Counted from the first letter of the stretch, positions 24,940 to 37,465 are shown. The stretch is DNA of 64,000 nucleotides from Cristatella mucedo (GCA_009760855.2 WPIO01000069.1:1773501-1837500); one strand, 5' to 3'. A program made the numbers and translations. The notes: a model not told the origin generated them from the letters alone.

Positions 24940-26100
24940 GAATCCGTGTGAAGTCGGACCATAAACAGATTTATAAGACAGTAAATCATTTACTAGCCAA
25001 TGCTGAGAAGTCTGACTCCCCAGATATTAAAGGCTCAGCCGAAAAGTTTTTAGCCTTCTATACTGAAAAAATTGTCGTGAATTCGTACCTCCATTAAGCC
25101 CCCTCCGACTAAAGCAATTGCAGTATCACAGCCTGTGACCTTCCTTAAAAGGTTTTCCATGGTTTCTGCATGCAATGTGGCTTCCTTAATAAAGTCTAGC
25201 AAAAAGAGCTCGTCTTCTGAAGAAGCTATACCATCATCTCTGTGGTCTTCTCTGGCTGACCAACTTAGCCCTGCCATAACCGAGATTTTAAATGATTCTT
25301 TGGGAAAAGGGGTCGTCCCCAAGCCCTTCAAGTCGGCAATTATTAGGCCCATCCTTCAAAAGCCTGGATTAGATAGAGAGGCCCTTTTAAACTATCGCCC
25401 AGTTTCCCTTCTTTCTTTATTGTCAAAGATTCTTGAACACATTGTTGCTAATCACCTTGTTGAAAATATTGAAAAGAATAAAATGTCAGAAACGTTTCAA
25501 TCAGGGTTCAAGAGACAACACTCCACTGAAACTGCTCTCCTTCGTGTTAAGAATGACATTATACGTGGCAACAATGACGTGAATGTCACTGCCCTAGCTC
25601 TGCTAGATTTTTCAGCTGCATTCCACACCACTGATCACAGTGTTCTACTTGAACGATTGAGAACAACAATCGGTCTGGCAGACGAGGCAGTGGCGTGGTT
25701 TAAATCGTACTTGTCTGATCGTTTTCAATCAATGTCTCGTTGGAGTCACGTCTCACACACGAGACGGGTCACCTGTGGAGTCCCTCAAGACTGTGTAATT
25801 GATCCCTTCCGGTTCGCTATTTATAATCAACCTCTGGGAAAAGTTATTAAGGCCCTTGGAATGGGATATCACTTTTATGCTGACGATACCCAGCTATGTT
25901 TGTCATTCACACCGTCGGAGTCTGCGGCAGCAACGGAGAAACTGAATGCTTGCCTTGCCGACATTTGATCCTGGATGTCGGAAAAATTCTTGAAACTAAA
26001 TGAAAATAAAACGGAACTGCTAATCGTTCTGTGCAATAGCACGACTGTGGATGAATTGGCGATGGCTCTGCAGAGAATAAGAAATGTATTATCCACATCA
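24940..26100 (+). mobile_element. L2-like LINE reverse transcriptase fragment
   Basis: A long open stretch at 25135-25968 encodes RT blocks: FKSAIIRPILQKPGLD, LLNYRPVSLLSLLSKILE, ETFQSGFKRQHSTETALLR, LLDFSAAFHTTDHSVLLERL and FYADDTQLCLSFTP. The YADD box is intact, but the first catalytic aspartate region reads FHTTDH where LINEs have FDTVDH, and the GVPQG box reads GVPQDC. It stops at the WMSEKFLKLNENKT region. It is dead but is the best preserved RT here. Confidence 0.88.
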
Positions 26101-26282
26101 ATGTTATCGGACAGTTCTACTTAAGGCGTGGTCTACCATGGAGTAAGTGAGACATTGCACAAGAAGAGTGTGAAGGTGAACTTTTAACCTGGACAGTGAT
26201 GATAAAAGCGAAGTGAACAACTTTGAAGCAGGTATTGACTCGGAAAATTGGAAATGATCAGAGATGATGCATTAGAAGGAGA

Positions 26283-27172
26283 CGTCGATTGCAAAAATTA
26301 GCTCACAAAATCGCGAAATCTTGTCAAATTCATCAAAAGAATCAGATGTTATTTATTAACGTCTTTAAATGCAGTTTTGAATCCGAGCTCAAGCGCGAGA
26401 TTGAACTGCATCTTGACGTAAAGACACGCTGCAACTTCATCCCAACAATGTTAGAGCCGCTAGTGAAGCCAGAGGCCGCTATCCGTGAGACGCTAACCAA
26501 GTTCAAGGCACTGGAAGTTATTGAGACTTTGGATTTTAAGCCTCTCAAAACTCTTTTGAAAGCTGTCTAACCTATGTAACTCGCTGTTAAGAATCTGAAT
26601 AAAGATGACGCGACATTGATGAAAGCTAAAACAATTTTAGAATTCATGTTAATCAAGCTCTCAAACCTGAGTATTGACATTATTACCAAGCTTTTGGAAA
26701 TTTGAAGTGTCACGTTGAAGAGCGATTGAAAAAAAATGTCATCAACCTCTTGCACAGTATCAAAGATCGATCTATTGCCCTGTGGAAACTAAGCTAAATT
26801 TTGGTATGCATCGTACACCAGGTTTATTTGGAGTCAACGGTGTACAAATATGTTGCCATTGAGCAGTCGTTAGATGATACTGAAAGTGCTTACTCGACTC
26901 TACAAGTTGAATTAAATTTGCTGCTTCAAAAGATGGATCATCACTTGCAGTTGAAGAGAGAGCACGACAGTTTAAACTGGCTTAAGTTCAAATTCACGCT
27001 CTTCAGAAACTCTGGTCAGCCAACTGAAAAACTCTAGAAATTATACAACGAAAGTTTATCCATTAAACCGACATCAACGGACGTTGAAAGAGTTTTCTCC
27101 GGTCAGTCAAAATTTATCTAAGCAATAAAGATCGTGATTCTCTCAAAAGTCACCAAATAACTCACATGTTTT
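26283..27172 (+). pseudogene. hAT-family transposase remnant
   Basis: At 26283-26570 the sequence reads LAHKIAKSC, then LDVKTRCNFIPTMLEPLVK, which matches the DVKTRWNSTYxMLERL block of hAT transposases (Trp to Cys). At about 27058-27170 it gives IKPTSTDVERVFSGQSKFI and, after a frameshift, DRDSLKSHQITHMFFL, the C-terminal hAT dimerisation block. Many stops and frameshifts lie between. No terminal repeats were found. Confidence 0.75.
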
Positions 27173-27179
27173 TTTTACA

Positions 27180-27500
27180 GCATTTGGTGGGTATCTTGAT
27201 TAGTTGATCATATTCACGAACCTACTTACACTGTGCCAGCTGCTTGCAGTTGTCAACACGGGTCATTTGATAATGCTCTCTACACAGCATCTGTACAGTT
27301 TGTAGAAAGAGATTTCGTCCTCTGAGGACGCAATTAAAATGTGCTATTTTGTTCATGCACTTGCATTATGCAAGGCTACCGGAACTGTAGGAGTTTCAAG
27401 AGCTGATTAGCAGCTCATGAAAACTGTTTGTTATAAATCGAGCTTACCATCTAACCCTAAGCTAGTAACTGCTAATGAGTAGCAGACATAGATTTATTAT
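27180..27500. other. Intergenic, with a trace of LINE tail
   Basis: GTAGAAAGAGATTTCGTCCT at 27300-27325 resembles the family A tail hairpin. Nothing else is recognised. Confidence 0.4.
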
Positions 27501-27599
27501 ATACTATTTATTATATATGATATATATATATATACCTATCTATTATAAATATATATATATAAATATTAAATAAGTATATATATAATAAGTAAGTATATA

Positions 27600-27845
27600 T
27601 ACATATATAATATAAAAGTTACCATGTCCACTGCTCACATTTACATAACAAATATCTCTCTCTCAATATATACACACACACATATATATATATATATATG
27701 CGTAGATATTTGTTATATAAATGTGAGTAATGGACATGGCAATTTTAAAATGTTGTGGAAAAAATTCAAAGTTTAAAGAACCCAAGTTCAAAGTTTGAAG
27801 GTCCGAATTCAAATCCTCGACTGACGTGATCCTAGTGCCCCATGG
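27600..27845. repeat. Palindromic element, copy 1
   Basis: Inverted arms at 27618-27656 and 27705-27742 (ACCATGTCCACT... and ...AGTAATGGACATGG) flank a TA/CA-rich centre. A conserved flank of about 100 bp follows, with AATTCAAAGTTTAAAG and AGTTCAAAGTTTGAAGG. The same order occurs at 30735-30965. Confidence 0.75.
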
Positions 27846-28075
27846 AACAACGGACTTTGAGTGCCAGCGGAAGTGCACGCACTCGAATCGGAATTAAAAG
27901 GTAATCTGGAGCGGGCGTGCTCGGAAATTTTCTGGTTTGTTATGACACCGCGATCCTCACTAGTGCGGCCATTTGTCTAGAGCTGCACCATCGGTAGCGC
28001 TCGGCGAGCTCGCTGTACGTAGCAGCAGGTATAGTATCGCCAGCCAGAGTCAGTCGTCGGCAGGTATGTATGCAT

Positions 28076-28124
28076 AATTCATTTGTACGGCGCCTTGAGA
28101 AAACGTAATCTCTATTGTAGCGCC
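28076..28124 (-). mobile_element. 3' fragment of the tRNA-derived SINE
   Basis: On the minus strand it keeps only GGCGC...AATAGAGATTACGTTTTCTC...GGCGCC and the end AAATGAATT. The tRNA-like half is missing. Confidence 0.55.
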
Positions 28125-28828
28125 CTGCTGGCCTTGACTGAATTGCAACTCGAACAAGAGCTGTTCGGAGGTGGGCTAGAGCTCCTTTGTCCTGGAGCTG
28201 TTAGCCAGAGAGGAGCGTCAATGCGGTTAGAGAGGAAGCGCTTAAGAGCAAGCCAGAAAGCTCTCTGACCAGCGGTGACGATTCGGCCTTTAGAATTGGT
28301 CCGATACCCGCGGGAGCTGCTGATTGATGTTGGCTGGCCTGTCAACCTTCGCCATCACTCTGTCCAAAAAGAATCTTATCGAACCCATTCGCCATTCAAG
28401 CTGGACAGAGGGTACAATCCAGTGGCCAAGGGCCGGTATTAATTCCTTACCGTAATGGGCCCTGGTGTCGGGCCCAATACCACTAAGCTCTTGCCCCATT
28501 GTCTCAGCCAAGTGTTTAAGAGTCGAGCGACGCTCGCTCTGGGTCTTGTGCCTTTGGTCTCTTCTGGTCTTCTGTCCGGCTCTGCGCTTCGACGCCGTCG
28601 GACTCGTTTCTCTGAAAGCGAGGGAGGAGGGCGGGCTGTTCGCCGGCGATTGACGGAACAGGATGAGACAGCACTAGGAGGATTCGGTGGACACCACCGA
28701 ACACGTTCGTATAGCGCCCGAGCTGGCAGTTTGTGTTTCTTTTGTGTTTTGTGCGTGCGTGCGCGCTAGCACGTGGTCTTGGCATAGGGATTTGCCGGTG
28801 CGAGCTAGACATAGTTTGCATGTGTGGA

Positions 28829-29345
28829 GTCCTAGTTCTCCGGTTAGGGTTTAGGCTTCAATTTAAGCTCCGTCTATTTGGGTCGTTTCCCAGTAAAGAT
28901 GTCAGTAGCGTAAGTGTGGAGACGTGCTTCCTCCGCAGGAGTGCTTGAGTTGGCGTGTGTGTATTCCTGCCGCACTGGTGGAAACCGAGATCTAGTTCTC
29001 CGGTTAGGGTTTAGGCTCGGGTTTGCGCTTTAGTGTGGAGAAGTTTTCCCTCCGTAAGAGTGCTTAAGTTGGCGTCTTTGGGGTATTCCTTCCGCACAGG
29101 TGGAAACGAAGTCCTAGTTCTCTGGTTAGGGTTTAGGCTCGGGTTCGCGCTTCAGTGAGGAGAAGTATTCCCTCCGCAAGAGTGCTTAGGTTGGTGTGTT
29201 AGGGGTACTCCTTCCGCACAGGTGTAAACGAAGTCCTAGTTCTCCGGTTAGGGTTTAGGCTCCGGTTCGCGCCCAGTGTGGAGAAGTATTCCCTCCGCAA
29301 GAGTGTTGGTGCTGTTGAGAACGTGCGAGGAGTGTGGAGATAAAA
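28829..29345. repeat. Tandem repeat, about 122-bp unit
   Basis: CTAGTTCTCCGGTTAGGGTT recurs at 28832, 28992, 29114 and 29236. Spacing is 160, 122 and 122 bp, the first copy carrying about 38 extra bases. Each unit also holds a GTGTGGAGAAGTATTCCCTC block and a TCCTTCCGCACAGGTG block. The short TTAGGGTTTAGG core resembles telomeric repeats only locally. An AATAAA at 29381 follows. Confidence 0.85.
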
Positions 29346-29379
29346 CTGAGCTAGACGCGCAGCGACTTTGTGCGCTTGC

Positions 29380-30640
29380 GAATAAAGTTCAGTAAATTCC
29401 TAAATTTGTGTGTCTCGCTTTCCAATTCACGCTGCGGACTCACGACCCCCTTTAGTAACGGTAAGCAGGTCAGCGCCAGAAACGCTCGTTCCGTGGCGGC
29501 CAGCTTATTGCGCGTAGGCGCGCACCGAACGGCAGAAGGCGCAAGGCTACGCAGCTATGTAAGCGGCAGGTGAAGCCTACTCCGCCGAGCCTTCGGCGTT
29601 ACACTATTCAGAGGCTTCGCATAACGGCCTGGTCGTCTTTCGACCGTCGCTGTAAGTGCATGAGACTGCAAGAGGATCGTTTGGGCGCCGCCGTGCGAGG
29701 CGTGATTAGTGGCACCGCCGACCAGTTCCGGGCTATCGCTATCTCGGCGCGTAACACTTCGGCGCCGGGCTGAAGAGGGCAGCCACGTGGCAGCTGGACG
29801 CTAAAGCCGGGTACGTGTGGGTGGACAGCTTAGGCGAGCTGCGTGGTCGCCGCTGTTTTAGACGGCCGTGCCACCGGCGACTGCCTCGAGCTGAGCCTTA
29901 GGGTGGTACGGCGTAACTTGGTTGTGAGCTGCAGACGAGCCAAATGGGACCGAGCCACCGAGCGAGCAACTTCGATACGCTGCGGCGTTCTGCGAGCGCC
30001 GCCCAACGCACAGCGATTCCTATTCGTTCCTTCGTTCCTCTTCGTCCCTGTTTCTTATTGGTTCGGCTATCACCTTGCTCGACGACCATTTATCGTCCAC
30101 GAAGCGTGGTTGTTAGACCGATGGCACCAGTGGTTCCGACAGCCGGCGCTGTCTTCTTCTAAAGTAGCTATTTCAACAGATCTTGTTTAGCGGCCGAACA
30201 ACCTAAGCGGCGGTCGCCTCTCCCAATGCAAGGGCAATGTAGAATCGCTCGCTGCAAGACGAACCTACGACCTAGGTCATGATGATTGAGCACCTTATTC
30301 CTGTAAGACCTGGCGGTGGGCTAAGACACTTACGAGGGAGGCACCATTGCAGAGCGGTCTAAAACAAGCTCGGAACGAACGTCCTCTCTGTAAAACTTAG
30401 CAGAGCCACGACTAGGATTGAAAGACTCATAAGATCGCACACATTTTGATGGTTGACTCTCAATTAGGGAGCCGTAGATTCAGCCGCCTCTCGTTGATGT
30501 AGATGCGGAAACGCCTAACCAGCTTTTCTTCATCTGATTACCTATGTGGTAAGCAACAGTTGCCTGCACTTCCGCTTAAAAATTTAATTCCAGCAAGAGA
30601 AGCTCACAAAGTCATATCACGTCACGTATCTCGGTAACAG
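29380..30640. other. Unclassified GC-rich sequence after the tandem repeat
   Basis: AATAAA at 29381 directly follows the tandem repeat, and the downstream 800 bp is GC-rich with short open frames in all phases. It could be the leader of an LTR element whose U3 holds the repeats. I saw no primer-binding site, gag or pol motif, so I do not assign it. Confidence 0.3.
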
Positions 30641-30671
30641 TGGCAGTAGCTGGTGTGTACATGTACCTATC

Positions 30672-30677
30672 TAATAT

Positions 30678-30742
<65 letters not shown>
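30672..30742. repeat. (TA)n microsatellite
   Basis: A run of TA dinucleotides with a few CA interruptions abuts the left arm of the palindromic element. Confidence 0.95.
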
Positions 30743-30745
<3 letters not shown>

Positions 30746-30797
30746 TACCATGTCCACTACTCACATTGACATAACAAATATCTCTCTTTCTATATAC

Positions 30798-30829
<32 letters not shown>

Positions 30830-30965
30830 GCATAAATATTTGTTATGTCAATGTGAGTAGTGGACATGGTAACTTTCAAATGTAGCGAAACAAATTCAAA
30901 GTTTAAAGGACAGAAGTTCAAAGTTTGAGAGTCCGAGTTCAAATCATCGACTGGTGTAAATAGGT
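30735..30965. repeat. Palindromic element, copy 2, perfect 38-bp arms
   Basis: The arm GTTACCATGTCCACTACTCA... (30744-30781) is the exact reverse complement of 30836-30873, with a 54-bp TA-rich loop. The flank beyond the right arm matches copy 1. It could be a MITE-like or hairpin-forming element. Confidence 0.85.
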
Positions 30966-31470
30966 TCCTGAGCCAACGTTCGGGCTTGAGCAGTACATGT
31001 CTGGGCAGGTGCGTGTGCATAACATGTATCAGTGATTCAGGTGAGTTGTCACTACCCCTCATCCGATAGGCAAGGAATGATACGTCTGCATTCCAGCTGC
31101 TCTACACACACCTCGGAATGCTCTCTATCAATAATAATATTGATATTATTTTACCATTATATCTTTATTAATAGGAGTACGCCTTTGTTGTCGAGGAGTT
31201 GAAGGCAATCTACCGGCAAGGAATGCAAGCATCAGCTTCTGCCAGTCTTATCGTGACACGTGACGTCCGCTCCTGCTTTCTAGACGGTGAAGCCGATTTA
31301 ACTGGATTGCCGGAAGAGCGATTCCGAAGAGCTAGGAGTGTCTTTGATCATAGCACTACACTCTCCCGTAACGAGTGAGCTATTGAGGCTTTACGAAGCA
31401 ATATTTACGGCTGAAATATTCCGAGAAATCTAGAGGCCTTTAGAAGAATCGCTTATAATAACAGTAATGC
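30966..31470. other. Intergenic, nothing recognised
   Basis: I see no gene, repeat member or structure here beyond a short ATT-rich patch near 31135. Confidence 0.5.
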
Positions 31471-31474
31471 ACTT

Positions 31475-33180
31475 CATAAAGCGCCCTCAGCGAACTCAAT
31501 CTTTTTCTAGGTGCTTTACATTTGCTTCAAAGGGAAACGCAATTTAATGGTGAGAAATGTCATGCCTGATAACCAACGGGAATAAAATGATTAGGCGTAA
31601 CAGGCACTGGGTCAGCATGTAATTGTAGTTAGTGGCAGCATGCACAGAGTCAGCACGCATAAGCACACGAAGAACGAATCACAGGGACCCACTTAAGTCT
31701 GGCTCAAATAGGTGTATTTTTAAGTTCTTTTAAATCTGGTCAAGGCAGGAGATGTTCTGACGCGAATCGGTAGGGAGTTTTAGGCTTTGGGAGCATACGA
31801 ACTAAAGGCACGGTCTCCAAATGATTTGAGGTTTCTACGAGGTATTGGTAAACTGTTGGATTCCGAAAAGCGGGTGGTACGATGCTTGGTCTGGTGTTGG
31901 AGTTGATCTGAGAGACAGGCTGAAGAAAAAGAATGAAGTGACTTACAAGTGAGCGACAAAACCTTGAAGTAAATCCGTTGCTTGACTGGTAGCCAGTGCA
32001 GGTCGGCGAGAAGTGGTGTAATGTGGCAACTGCGATGCTCACGACAGACAAGCCGCTAGCTGCTGAGTTTTGCAGCGATTGTAATCGCCTGATTGCACAT
32101 GCCGGTAGGCCAGCAAGCAGTGAATTACACAAGTCAAGACAGAACATCACGAATAAATGGACCACCTTAGAGTGGTATCTTTAACTAAAACAGCCCCAAT
32201 TTTAGCAATGTTATGTAGCTAAAAGTAGACAGACTTGATTGTGGAGCCGATGTGGTCGTCTAACGAGAGGTCACTTTGGAACACGAGAACTAAGTTTCGA
32301 GCTGATTTAACGCCGGATATGCTGGCAGAGCCAATTTTGAGCGTCAGCAGTTCCAATATCTGAATTACACTGGGTTTTCACAAAGCTAGTAAGTTCGTTT
32401 GATCTACGTTTAGTTTTAGAAAATTTGCTGGCATTCATGTGCGGATGTCATAAAGACATGCTGCAGGTGAGTTGAGAGAATTCGAGATGCCCGAAGGTTG
32501 GGAGGGTGCAAAGCAAAGGTTTGACTGAGTGTCATCCGCCTAGAAGTGAAAGCCTAGATTGTGCTTGGCAATCACATTAGGAAGAGGGAGAGTATAAACT
32601 GCGAAAAGAACCGGACACTGAGCCCTGAGTTACCCCATATTTCAGAGGTACCTCGGATGATCTTTGTCCAGTCATGGTAATACTCTAGAGTCTCTCACTG
32701 AGATAGAACCGGAACTATTGCAGAGCAGTGCCAGTGATGCCCTGGCGAGATGGGAGGCGCTCTAGAAGAACTTTGTGATCGATAGCATCAAAAGCTGCCG
32801 AAAGATCAAGCAAAGCAAGCTGAGACACTCTACCTATGTTTGCATTTCTATGCAGTTCGTTGTACACCCAATGCGGAACTGCCGACTATGGCACATCTTT
32901 TTCAGCGGTCCTGAACTGCTACTTTATGCTACTCACTACCTCAACTGCTCTCCTAACTCTGCTATGCTTCCCACTTTCTCTTTGTTGCGTGAGACGAAGT
33001 CTGTTGGCTACCGAATGCGTACCGAAAGCCGCTTAGGCTGTGAGTGGGCTATACAAAACTCTGCTGCGTAACACCCACATGGTCTTTTTGACTTTGTGGA
33101 GTTACTGACGGAGATACAATGCGATGCTGACTCTGTGGAGTGATTAGCACTAAAGCCAGACTTGAACTTACTATATGCTG
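31475..33180 (-). mobile_element. L2-like LINE, family A, minus strand, split by a family B insertion
   Basis: From the right: decayed RT (at 32250-32867 and again after 33120), then the ORF2 C-terminus at 31740-32165 ([20 protein letters not shown]), 3' UTR and a hairpin tail at 31475-31520. Compared with the copy at 17033-17735, sequence around 32868 is interrupted by 250 bp of a plus-strand family B LINE and resumes near 33120 (GATGCTGACTCTGTGGAG). Confidence 0.8.
32868..33122 (+). mobile_element. Family B LINE 3' fragment nested in a family A copy
   Basis: It encodes CGTADYGTSFSAVLNCYF, SLLRETKSVGYRMRTESRLG and the family B tail GTGGAGTTACTGACGGAGAT. The flanks CACCCAATGC and GATACAATGC suggest a short target duplication ending AATGC. 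Confidence 0.75.
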
Positions 33181-33466
33181 AATATCTAGCTGAATTTCAG
33201 AAAAATAAATTGGTGGCTAAGATTAGCAGTAAGCTGCTGCTGGTGGCAGACCCTTGTCGCTTCTGCTGGTGATAAACTAGAACGAGCTCAAATGAAAGTG
33301 AGATCAGACTGCCTCTTGCGTCTTGCAACATTTCAGCCATTGCTGACTGCCTCATTGTTTTTGTAAATCGACCCTCTAAAATATTAAACATTTTTACAAT
33401 TGCTGAATACCAGGGATTCGATCTATCGCATAGCCTGATTGAGAATTTACTGGTGGATATGTGTAA

Positions 33467-33586
<120 letters not shown>

Positions 33587-33709
33587 TTATTTGTTATCTG
33601 TATATTTATAGCTCCATTTATTGCCACAAGAACTTTTAAACTATTAACGTCTCCATTTATACAGCTACGGCTGACCAGGCACAAGAGGCTGATGAGAGTA
33701 TGTAATATT

Positions 33710-34145
33710 GATTCGCATGTAAATGTATCTCCGCCTGTAACTCGTCAAGCCAAAAAGATTATGCGAGTGCTATGCAGGAGAGTTTGGTAAAAAAACACTC
33801 AAAGCATAAGTGGGTTTCGGTACGCATTCGATAGCTAACAGACTTCATCAAAGTAAAAAAAGAGAACGTCAAAAGCATAGCTGAGTTGGAAGTGCAGCGG
33901 AGGCAGTGAGTACCGTGGAAGTAGCAGCTCTGGCCAGATGGAAAATATGTACCTTAGTCAGTAGCTGGAGAAATTAGATGTCATTCTGTGAGAACTGATT
34001 AAGTGAGTACCGCAGTCCAGGACCTGCTGTGCTAAAGCTGAAGAACAAGGCTCCTTCGTATGAGAGTAGTTCCTTAGTGCATTTTTATCATTCGTAGTGA
34101 GTTAGTTATCTTGAATTCCGGGTCTAGTGTCGCTAACAACATGTA
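33710..34145 (-). mobile_element. L2-like LINE, family B, decayed
   Basis: On the minus strand it starts near the WNSLP region and ends in the GAGATACATTTAC tail at about 33715. It is heavily mutated compared with 16135-16625. Confidence 0.6.
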
Positions 34146-36900
34146 GCGGACAGTTGTGCCATCCGATTGGCTAGGAGCACATTGGAGTCGCCTAGGTAGC
34201 TTCTCCTAGGTGGCTAAACATTGAACAAATTGCTAAGTGACAACAGAAGCCCCAATAGCAGAAGCACCTGTTTGACTGGAAGAACACTCGTTCAAGAGCG
34301 TCAGCATTTACCTTTACGGATTTTCTTACCATGCACGATAACTTAAACGAGTTGCTCAATGTGTCCTGTGATTAGGGACCATGGCTACAGCAGATCATGA
34401 CCGCTGCTCCTCCTGCTAGCCCAAAACTTTCTGCAACGATGCCAAGCGTCGAAACAAAGCCAGCTTCTCGCTATTTATGCATTGATGTATTAACGTCCGC
34501 TTGCATCTCCATCTGCGGTTTAACTAAGTCATTCTGACGATATTGATATACGCTGGCGAGTTTCCTATATTCCAGTATATAGCCCACTCTTAGCATCGGT
34601 GGATCTCGACATGCACACGATAGCCCACAAATCACTTGCCCTGTGAAGTTATAGTGATAGGTATAGCTGAGTTTAGAAGGCCGTTTGAGAAAGCTTGAAG
34701 CCTGACAACCTGAAAGGATTTTCCCCGTCTGTAGTCGACGGTTTTAAGGTAAAGAATAGAGCAGCTAATTTATCGTCCGTAGGGGAGCTGAGGAAACAGG
34801 TTGGTGAAACCATAGCAATAGTACAGCCAGGTGTGAAGGGAACAAGCCATAGCGGGCCTTGTGTGTAGGAGTAAGACTGTCGCTGCCTCTTCGTCTATCT
34901 ACCGTTTGCAGGGGAGACGCCAAAGAAGAGGCGCGTATTATTCTTATGGATTTAGTAACCACCATAGAAGCTCAAACTGCAGTGGGCCTATGACCTAGGT
35001 AGTGGTTAATGGCTTTGACAACAGAGATTACAAGCAGGAGCCGAGCAGCGTTCGTGAAGCGCTTGGATAGCGACTCAGTTCTCTTAGGTGCCATACAAGC
35101 TAATTACAAGAATTTACTTTCTTTCAAGGTTGCCCTCCAAAGATAGCCTCCAGAATTGAGTTCTTACAGTGCTCACGACATTTTAACAAGCCCCCAGATG
35201 TCAGAAGTCCCTTATCTTGTGCATCGACGTGGAGATCGACCTTGACAAAGTAGAGAGCTCATCTGACTTTGTGGAGTTACTGGTGAAGATACATTACATT
35301 ACATAAATATAACTTTTACACTTTAGGCGTTCGTCACAGAATTACTTGCACTGCCGATCAACCAACGAGAGAAGCCAAGTCTCTCAATCTAACGTTCAGC
35401 ACTTTGAACTCTTCCTAACTGCACGGCGGTTCATGTCGGGTTTATTCCAATGAGCGGTTCTCTTTTTACTTATTTTAAGCCCGAGCACAGCAACCTAGGC
35501 CAAGTGACTGTTGTCAAATCCCAAACAAGCCACTACCTGCTGGCAGCGGCAACGACAGCCGTGGCCAGCAGGTAGCGGCTGCTTTGCATTGTAATATTAT
35601 CGTCACTACTCGCTGGCTAGCTCGTCTGTAGAGATCAGAAGTGTAGGCCAAAGTCGGCGCCGAAGCTTCCTCCGTGGCCTTACGGGCAGCGTGATTTGCG
35701 AGGCGACTCTAAATAACGAGAATCTCTGCAGCCTATCGCAGAACGGACGAACGTATAGGCTAACTTTCCACCTGCAGCTTCGATGTGCAAGCAGCAGTTC
35801 GTAGCTCGCAGCGGCGGCAGCATCTGCACAGCAGCAGACGCGAAAAATCAGCAGCAGCAGTAGCGAAAAAGCCGGTAAAAAAGGCTGCAGACAAAGAGGT
35901 GCTACAAAATTAGAAACAAAAACGTCTGCAGGCAGCTACAGCTGCAGGCAGCGGCTACAACAGCTGCTGCCTGCAGCTGGAGCTGCACTCGCTCTCAGTC
36001 TTTTTTGCTTCAGTCTTATATCGGTCTCGCCAATTTCTTTGCTGCATACTTCCCAAAGACTAGCCACGCGGCCTAGGGCTGATGAAAGACCGAACAAAGA
36101 CAGTGAGCCTGAGCGCCTGTTCAAACTCTCGCCCAAAGACGAAGGTACGATATAACAAGCGCCTTATCGTAGGCACCATCAAGGGTGAGCCTTCGACGAT
36201 TTAAAAAGCATGGCAGATCGCATCGCTGCGAAGTATTATTGATGCATTTCGCGAGAGTCCCTGCTTATCGGACACTGCGAGCTGCGAGCTGCGGAGACTG
36301 CATGTAAGAATCGGACCGTCGGCCGGTGGGCGAAAATGCATTATCTGATAACTCACATTCGCGTGGGTTATATCGTAGGGGGCCGTTTCTATCCTCCCCG
36401 AGAATCGCAGCGTTCCGACGACCTCTCTTGAGCAAAGTTAGTACGCTAGATCAAAAGTAAGATGGAAGGTCAGCCGACCGAGCAAACCTCCAAGAGAAAG
36501 GTGGGCCGAAGTGGGACCGGAAGCATGACCAATCGCAGAAGCCCGGCTTTAGTCATCTTCTACTGCCTATGCTAGTGTGAAAGTACAGCTCAATTTTTCT
36601 GAGATGCGGCCAAATGGTATTTAGCTTAATTTATTCACAAACAGAAACGACAGTGACATCGCTTCAGAATGAAAAAAATGCACTCGAGTGCCATGCACCC
36701 ACGTACTTTCAAGTGCCAAAGGCTGAAATCAAAATGAAATTTTCTCACGGAAGCGTTACAGGAATGGTAAGTATGCTCACTGATAAACTAGAAACTCGAG
36801 GTTACATAAATAGGCAGGTTTGATGACGCTGCAAATGATTCGTAAAGCACGGTTGATTGTGCAGAATAGCAACAACATGGCCTCTCCTACAGAATGAAGG
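34146..36900. other. Intergenic sequence without recognised genes
   Basis: It contains a family B tail scrap at 35262-35310 (GTGGAGTTACTGGTGAAGAT), a perfect 12-bp hairpin at 35533-35544/35564-35575, and a CAG/CTG-rich low-complexity stretch at 35785-35995. No open frame here resembles a known family. Confidence 0.5.
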
Positions 36901-36904
36901 GTAA

Positions 36905-37460
36905 GACTGTAATGTATTGTAACTTATCTCTGTCTGTAACTTCAAGAAGCCACAAAGACTGTGTGGGTGCTATGCAGATGATGTTTCTGCAATCTCTCAA
37001 AGCCTAAGCGGTTTTCGGTACGCATTCGGTGGCCAGCAGACTTCATTCCACTTAAAAATGAGAGAGAAAGTGAGAAGCATATCTAAGTTAAGACGGCAGT
37101 TGAGATAGTGAGTAATATCTCAGTAGCAATTACACCGTGAGTGGCAGCTCAGGATGGTGTATACGATGTGCCGGAGTCGGCAGCCGGATAGTAGATATCG
37201 TTGCAAACATTTTTTTGAAGTAAGCTCCATAGTCTAGGACCTGCAGATCAAAAGCTTCAAGCTTTACCAGTCTTTAAGCGAAGGCATGAAACAGCAAATT
37301 TAATATAAATGGATTCCTCAGTGCACGAGGAGGCTCAAACTGGTGCAGAAGCTTAGCTAGGTATGAAGGAACCAAGCCTATCGGACCTTATAGGTCGGCG
37401 TGAGATATTTACTCTGTACTAGTTGATCAACCGGAAGCCACTGAAGCTCTATCAGCAAAG
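36905..37460 (-). mobile_element. L2-like LINE, family B
   Basis: On the minus strand: LLxxSxWLPVDQ-type start, the GDxSFxSAGPRLW region decayed, the GVLLATECVPKTA-like stretch and the GAAGTTACAGACAGAGATAAG tail at about 36915-36950. Frames are broken. Confidence 0.68.
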
Positions 37461-37465
37461 GAGAA

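Noticed and set aside
28829-29345. CRISPR-like array or telomeric repeat
   Set aside because: The unit is a 122-bp direct repeat without unique spacers, and the TTAGGG motif occurs only once per unit.
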